Source of the DNA: Subtercola lobariae
GTDB lineage: Bacteria; Actinomycetota; Actinomycetes; Actinomycetales; Microbacteriaceae
Length of the DNA: 64,000 nucleotides
Reading direction: 5' to 3'
Assembly: GCF_014640255.1 (NCBI RefSeq)
Contig: NZ_BMGP01000002.1
Location: forward strand, 248,001 to 312,000
Below, piece by piece: positions 60,321-64,000 of the stretch (the stretch's first letter is position 1; each line of letters opens with the position of its first letter). The notes beneath the pieces are model-generated. The model was not told where the DNA came from and did not search any database. It saw nothing but the letters and a program-made list of their open reading frames with translations. Position numbers and translations under genes: made by a program.

Positions 60321-61150
60321 ACCGTCTGTACTCCCAGTTCGTCGGTCAGTCTCAACAGCGCGCGGGCTGCCCGCCCGAATTCGGCCGGCCCCGAGAAGCC
60401 GCCGAGACTATTCGTGTCGGCCAAGTGGGGCTCGAGCGACACAAAGCCCTCGTACCCATCGGCCAGCAAAGCGGCGAGCGTCTCGCGCACCTGCCCGTCA
60501 CCCTCGCCAGCAGGAACGACACCGCTCGTGGCGGTCAGCGCGTCTTTCACCTGCAGATAGCGCAGATACGGCCGCAGCAGCGCATACCCCTGGTCGAAGG
60601 GATGCTCGACCCCCACCTGCACGAAATTCGCACTGTCCCACGCCGCCACCAGGTTCGGCGACCCCACCGATTCGATGATGTCGAGCACCCGCTCGGGCGT
60701 ATCGCCGTAGATGTCTTTCTCGTTTTCGTGCAGCAGCGTGATGTCTTCGCGTTCTGCCAGATCGGCGAGCGCGCGCATCCTGAGCAGCACCTCGTCTCGA
60801 ATGCTCGAGACGCTGACACCCTCGCCGCGAAAGAACGAGAAGATTCTGATGTACGGGGTGCCCAGCCGGTGGGCGGCCGCGATGGCGCGCCCGAGCCGCT
60901 CGACTTCGTGCTCGACCGGCAGTGTCACGTCGACCTTGCCGATGGGCGAAGCGATGGCCGAAACCTGAACGCCCCGCTCGTCGAACACCCGTGCCAACCC
61001 GTTGAGTTGGGTCGCGCTAAGGTCGACGATGTTCGTGCCCCAGGCACTGCGCACTTCGATGTGGTTGGCGCCCAGCGCCTTCAGCACGGTCACTTGTACA
61101 ACGGGTTCGACGTCGATTTCGTCGCCGAACCCTGAGAGCTTCCAGCTCAT
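60317..61150 (-). CDS. Sugar phosphate isomerase/epimerase (second copy)
   Basis: The start is ATG 61150 with AGGAGGAG upstream, overlapping the permease stop; the frame is open to 61753 only as a shadow of the permease. The 277-aa TIM-barrel protein reads NHIEVRSAWGTNIVDLS, ERLGRAIAAAHRLGTPYIRI, DITLLHENEKDIYGDTPERV (metal Glu), LVAAWDSANFVQVGVEHPFD and GYEGFVSLEPHL. This is the AP_endonuc_2 fold, resembling sugar epimerases beside Gfo/Idh enzymes. Confidence 0.89.
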   Translation of the reverse strand: MSWKLSGFGDEIDVEPVVQVTVLKALGANHIEVRSAWGTNIVDLSATQLNGLARVFDERGVQVSAIASPIGKVDVTLPVEHEVERLGRAIAAAHRLGTPYIRIFSFFRGEGVSVSSIRDEVLLRMRALADLAEREDITLLHENEKDIYGDTPERVLDIIESVGSPNLVAAWDSANFVQVGVEHPFDQGYALLRPYLRYLQVKDALTATSGVVPAGEGDGQVRETLAALLADGYEGFVSLEPHLADTNSLGGFSGPAEFGRAARALLRLTDELGVQTV

Positions 61151-62085
61151 TTCACTCCTCCTGCGGTCAGCCCACCAACGAGGTAGCGCTGAAAAACGAG
61201 ATACAGAACAACAACCGGTAGCGCACACACAAGCGAGGCTGCCATCATCTGGCCGTAGAGCGGAATCGCTCCACCCTCTTGCGTCGCCCCGAAAACCTGC
61301 AGCGCAACGGCAGCGGTGCGGGTGTCTGAGTTGGTCAGCACCGACGCGAACAGCACGTCGTTCCAGCCGAGCAGAAAGGCGAAGATGGCCGAGACCACAA
61401 TGCCGGGCCAGCTCAACGGAACCACGATGCGCGTCAGAATGCGCCACGACGATGCCCCATCGATTCTCGCCGCCTCTTCGAGCTCGCGCGGCAGACCGCG
61501 CAGGTAGGTCACCATGACCCAGGTCGAGAACGGCAGTGCGAACGTGAGGTAGGTGACGAACAGCGCGCCCCGGGTACCGATGATCGGTACCCCGAGGGCC
61601 GTGCCCACGCTGGCGAACAGCACGAACACGGGCAAAAGCATCAATGTGCCCGGGATGCTCTGCAGCCCCAACAGCGCACGAAGATACGTTGCACGCCCCC
61701 TGAACACGAACCGCACCAGCACGTAGGCGCTGCCCACCGCGACGAACGCGCAAACCACCGCCACCGCACCACAGACGATGACGCTGTTCACCAGCCCGGT
61801 ACCGAGATCGACCGTGTTCCAGATCAAGAGGTAGTTGTCGAGATGAAACTCGGTGGGAAAGAACTGCCCACTGGCCACTCCGGTGTCGGAGTTCACCGAC
61901 GCGAAGAAGATGTAGAGCACGGGAATGAGCACCACAGCGAGCAGTACCACGATGATGACCACCAGCAACGGCCGAGGCAGCAACCGCGTGACGTCGTCAT
62001 TTCGGCGCACCGACACCCGGGCGGGGCTGCCGACTCGAGGTGTGGCAGCCGCAATGGCCGGCGGCGCGAGAACAGACTGCGTCAT
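61147..62085 (-). CDS. Carbohydrate ABC transporter permease (MalG/UgpE type)
   Basis: From ATG 62085 (GAAGGGA upstream) the protein has 312 aa with six helices. The N-terminal tail is about 35 polar residues. The EAA loop is LEEAARIDGASSWRILTRIV then VPLSWPG, the standard MalG-type docking motif. FFPTEFHLDNYLLIWNTVDL is a typical early segment. The start overlaps the partner permease stop (ATGA). It imports the sugar of this operon. Confidence 0.93.
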   Translation of the reverse strand: MTQSVLAPPAIAAATPRVGSPARVSVRRNDDVTRLLPRPLLVVIIVVLLAVVLIPVLYIFFASVNSDTGVASGQFFPTEFHLDNYLLIWNTVDLGTGLVNSVIVCGAVAVVCAFVAVGSAYVLVRFVFRGRATYLRALLGLQSIPGTLMLLPVFVLFASVGTALGVPIIGTRGALFVTYLTFALPFSTWVMVTYLRGLPRELEEAARIDGASSWRILTRIVVPLSWPGIVVSAIFAFLLGWNDVLFASVLTNSDTRTAAVALQVFGATQEGGAIPLYGQMMAASLVCALPVVVLYLVFQRYLVGGLTAGGVK

Positions 62086-62999
62086 GCGCGTTTCCCTTCT
62101 TCTCCGGTGTCGAGCCGTACGGCTCGCAAGTAGACGAACAGCGGTATCGCCACGATGATGAGTGAGGCGACCGCCATGGCGGCACTCAGCCCGAAGCGAA
62201 AGCTCTGAAAGCTCGTGACGTAGGTGAGCACCGACAAGACCTGCACGTCTTGCGGGGCCGGCACCCCGAACATCACGAACGGCAAAGTGAAGCTGTTGAT
62301 GTTGTGGAGCAACGAGATGATCAGCGCCAACGCGATGGGGCCGCGCAGGTAGGGAAAGATCACGTAGCGGAGCTTGATCCACCAGCCCGCTCCGTCGAGC
62401 GCAGCGGCCTCATGCACCTCGGAGTCGACCGACTGCAGACCAGCCAGCACGAGCAGGTAGAAGAACGGCCAGCTCGACCAGGCCTGCACGATGATCAGAG
62501 TCCAATAACTCTGCGGGCCGTTCAGCCACAGACCGGTGTGCACTCCCGCAGAGCCCAAGGCACTGTCGATCACACCGCCCTGCTGCATCATGGTGCGCCA
62601 GACGGTACCCACCACGAAGGCCGGCAGAATGTACGGAATCAAGAAGACAGAGCGAACGAGCGCCCGGCCCTTGAACCTGTTCTGCGTGGCCAACGCGGCG
62701 GCGACACCGACCGGAAGGGTGACAAGAGACACCACCACGGCGTACGAGACGCTGATCCAGATCGACCGAAGCAGCGGCGATGCGGTCACCGCCTCCACGT
62801 AGTTCTGAAGGCCGATAAATGGTGCCTGCAGCCAGCTGCGAAGCGTGTACTGGTCGAGATCGAGCAATGACATGTAGAGCGCGAGGCCGAGGGGAATGAT
62901 GATGACGAGCGCCATCAGCACTAAGCCTGGGCCGAGCATCCACAGCGGTCTATTTCTCGTGCTGAGAGTGCGACGACGTTTCGCAGACTGTAATGACAT
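62082..62999 (-). CDS. Carbohydrate ABC transporter permease (MalF/UgpA type)
   Basis: The 305-aa protein (ATG 62999) starts with a basic tail RRRTLSTRNR, then six helices. ALYMSLLDLDQYTLRSWLQA, FIGLQNYVEAVTASPLLRSI and the EAA loop VHEAAALDGAGWWIKLRYVI then FPYLRGP identify the MalF-type subunit. It lies 5 nt before the binding-protein stop side and forms the channel with the MalG-type subunit. No ATPase gene is in the window; the shared MsmK-type ATPase of actinobacteria is likely used. Confidence 0.93.
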   Translation of the reverse strand: MSLQSAKRRRTLSTRNRPLWMLGPGLVLMALVIIIPLGLALYMSLLDLDQYTLRSWLQAPFIGLQNYVEAVTASPLLRSIWISVSYAVVVSLVTLPVGVAAALATQNRFKGRALVRSVFLIPYILPAFVVGTVWRTMMQQGGVIDSALGSAGVHTGLWLNGPQSYWTLIIVQAWSSWPFFYLLVLAGLQSVDSEVHEAAALDGAGWWIKLRYVIFPYLRGPIALALIISLLHNINSFTLPFVMFGVPAPQDVQVLSVLTYVTSFQSFRFGLSAAMAVASLIIVAIPLFVYLRAVRLDTGEEGKRA

Positions 63000-63004
63000 C
63001 TGGT

Positions 63005-64000
63005 CTACTTCGCCTTATCGAGCGAGGCTTGCGATGTCGCTTGAGCGGCCTTCAGCTGCGTCTCGAGATCGGAGTCGCTGACCGAGCCGCTGGAGAGCGA
63101 CGGTATCGACTGCACCACCACGTTGACCAGGGCGAGCTGAGTATCGCCCCATGCTCCGCTGAACGGCGTGCCCACCGACTGCGCCGACGAGTCGAGAATG
63201 GGTGCGAGATCGGCGTTGCCGGTTTCGAGCGCTGTTGCCGCCTCTTGGTTGGTGGGCAGCTCGCCGAACCGCTTGTAGTAATCGGTCTGGTTGTCGGCGC
63301 TCGTCAGCATCTTAATGAGGGCGAAGTCGAGGTCTTGATTCTGCGAATACTTCGCCACCACGGTGTTGTCACCCGAGATGATGCTCGTAGCCGCTTTGCC
63401 ACCCGAGGGCAGGCTCGTCTGGCCGGGCGGGATGGTCGGCAGCAGTGCGTACGCATAATGGCCAGCCACAGCAGATTTGTCGAGCGTCACTTTCGACGTG
63501 GCCGAGGTCATGGGCAAGAACGCTGCCTTGCCCGCGGCGAAGGCAGCGACCGCCTGAGCGTTCTTCCAGCTCACCGAGGCCGGGTCGACCGCGTGCTGAG
63601 TGGTCAGCCAGCCGAAGTAGCTCTGGTAGGCCTTCTCGGTGACCGGGTCATCGATGCGAGCGGTCTTGCCATCGATGATGGGGTTGCCGGCCTGAATCGA
63701 CATGCCCCAAATGAACTTCCACGGGTCGAAGCTGTCGGCGTAGGCCACGGCGAGGCCGTAGGTGTCGCCCGAGGTCAGCTTCTGCGCCTGCTGCGCGAGG
63801 CCGTCCCAGGTGGTGGCGGGCTTGTCGATGCCTGCCGCCGCGAGCAGGTCTTTGTTGTACGCCATGACGAAGGGCCGGCTGGCGAACGGAATGCCGATCT
63901 GGTCGTTGTCATCGGGGCCCGAGATGCCGAGCGTCGCCGGAACGAACCGGTCTCGGCCGCCGACCTTGTTCCAGTCGTCGTCGGTCATGGTAACGAAGGC
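63005..64000 (-). CDS. Extracellular sugar-binding protein (SBP_bac_1), 5' end beyond window
   Basis: The frame runs to base 64000 without a start requirement, so the N-terminus with its signal is missing; 332 codons are visible. Text such as IGIPFASRPFVMAYNKDLLA, AAGIDKPATTWDGLAQQAQK, FIWGMSIQAGNPIIDGKTAR and AAFAAGKAAFLPMTSATSKV is the family 1 pattern. The C-terminus is LKAAQATSQASLDKAK. It is the binding subunit of the sugar importer and the most upstream visible gene of this minus-strand operon. Confidence 0.9.
   Translation of the reverse strand, partial: AFVTMTDDDWNKVGGRDRFVPATLGISGPDDNDQIGIPFASRPFVMAYNKDLLAAAGIDKPATTWDGLAQQAQKLTSGDTYGLAVAYADSFDPWKFIWGMSIQAGNPIIDGKTARIDDPVTEKAYQSYFGWLTTQHAVDPASVSWKNAQAVAAFAAGKAAFLPMTSATSKVTLDKSAVAGHYAYALLPTIPPGQTSLPSGGKAATSIISGDNTVVAKYSQNQDLDFALIKMLTSADNQTDYYKRFGELPTNQEAATALETGNADLAPILDSSAQSVGTPFSGAWGDTQLALVNVVVQSIPSLSSGSVSDSDLETQLKAAQATSQASLDKAK

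Overview
The window is a high-GC actinobacterial chromosome segment, most likely from the Microbacteriaceae (Micrococcales). This rests on recognised proteins, not on a database search: a GlnR-type regulator next to mycothiol synthase (mshD), an actinobacterial ppk-mutT1 pair, a SigK/RskA pair, abundant GTG/TTG starts and 4-nt ATGA/TTGA gene overlaps.

Layout. (1) 1-12.1 kb is conserved core: nitrobindin-like protein, two small membrane proteins, glnR, mshD, ppk, mutT1 and pstSCAB, closed by a clear terminator, then the SigK/RskA pair. PHO-box-like 11-nt direct repeats precede both ppk and pstS, so this looks like a phosphate-starvation block. (2) 12.1-14.3 kb holds small membrane and conserved proteins, a 42-bp tandem repeat, tRNA-Lys(TTT) and a 31-bp hairpin repeat. 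(3) 14.3-20.4 kb is a PucR-controlled cassette: FMN-dependent 2-hydroxyacid dehydrogenase, a polar amino-acid-type ABC importer and a RidA-like protein. (4) 21.2-30.4 kb is a LacI-controlled, translationally coupled operon with a C45 (penicillin acyltransferase-like) amide hydrolase, a metal-dependent amidohydrolase and a complete oligopeptide-type ABC importer. (5) 30.9-46.2 kb is a large amine/polyamine/GABA catabolic region: PuuB-like oxidase, cupin, two class III aminotransferases (one GabT), MmsA-like dehydrogenase, APC permease, glutamate dehydrogenase, GabD, putrescine-oxidase-like amine oxidase, another aldehyde dehydrogenase and a second PucR. (6) 46.2-56.6 kb is a patchwork of small regulator/enzyme pairs with visible palindromic operators (HxlR, two TetR), an esterase with an in-frame stop, XRE and ABC-ATPase remnants, Phd/VapC and MazEF-like toxin-antitoxin pairs, and a class F sortase with a DUF4397 protein. 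(7) 56.6-64 kb is a sugar or sugar-acid utilisation operon: mannitol-dehydrogenase-family reductase, two sugar isomerase/epimerases, Gfo/Idh/MocA dehydrogenase and a binding-protein-dependent sugar importer that runs off the right edge.

How it fits together. Regions 4 and 5 could form one pipeline in which N-acyl amines or peptide-like amides are imported and deacylated and the freed amine is oxidised through aminobutanal, GABA and succinate semialdehyde to succinate. That link is inference. Several genes (pstA, sigK, an HSL-family esterase) have single-lesion interruptions, which may be real decay or assembly error.
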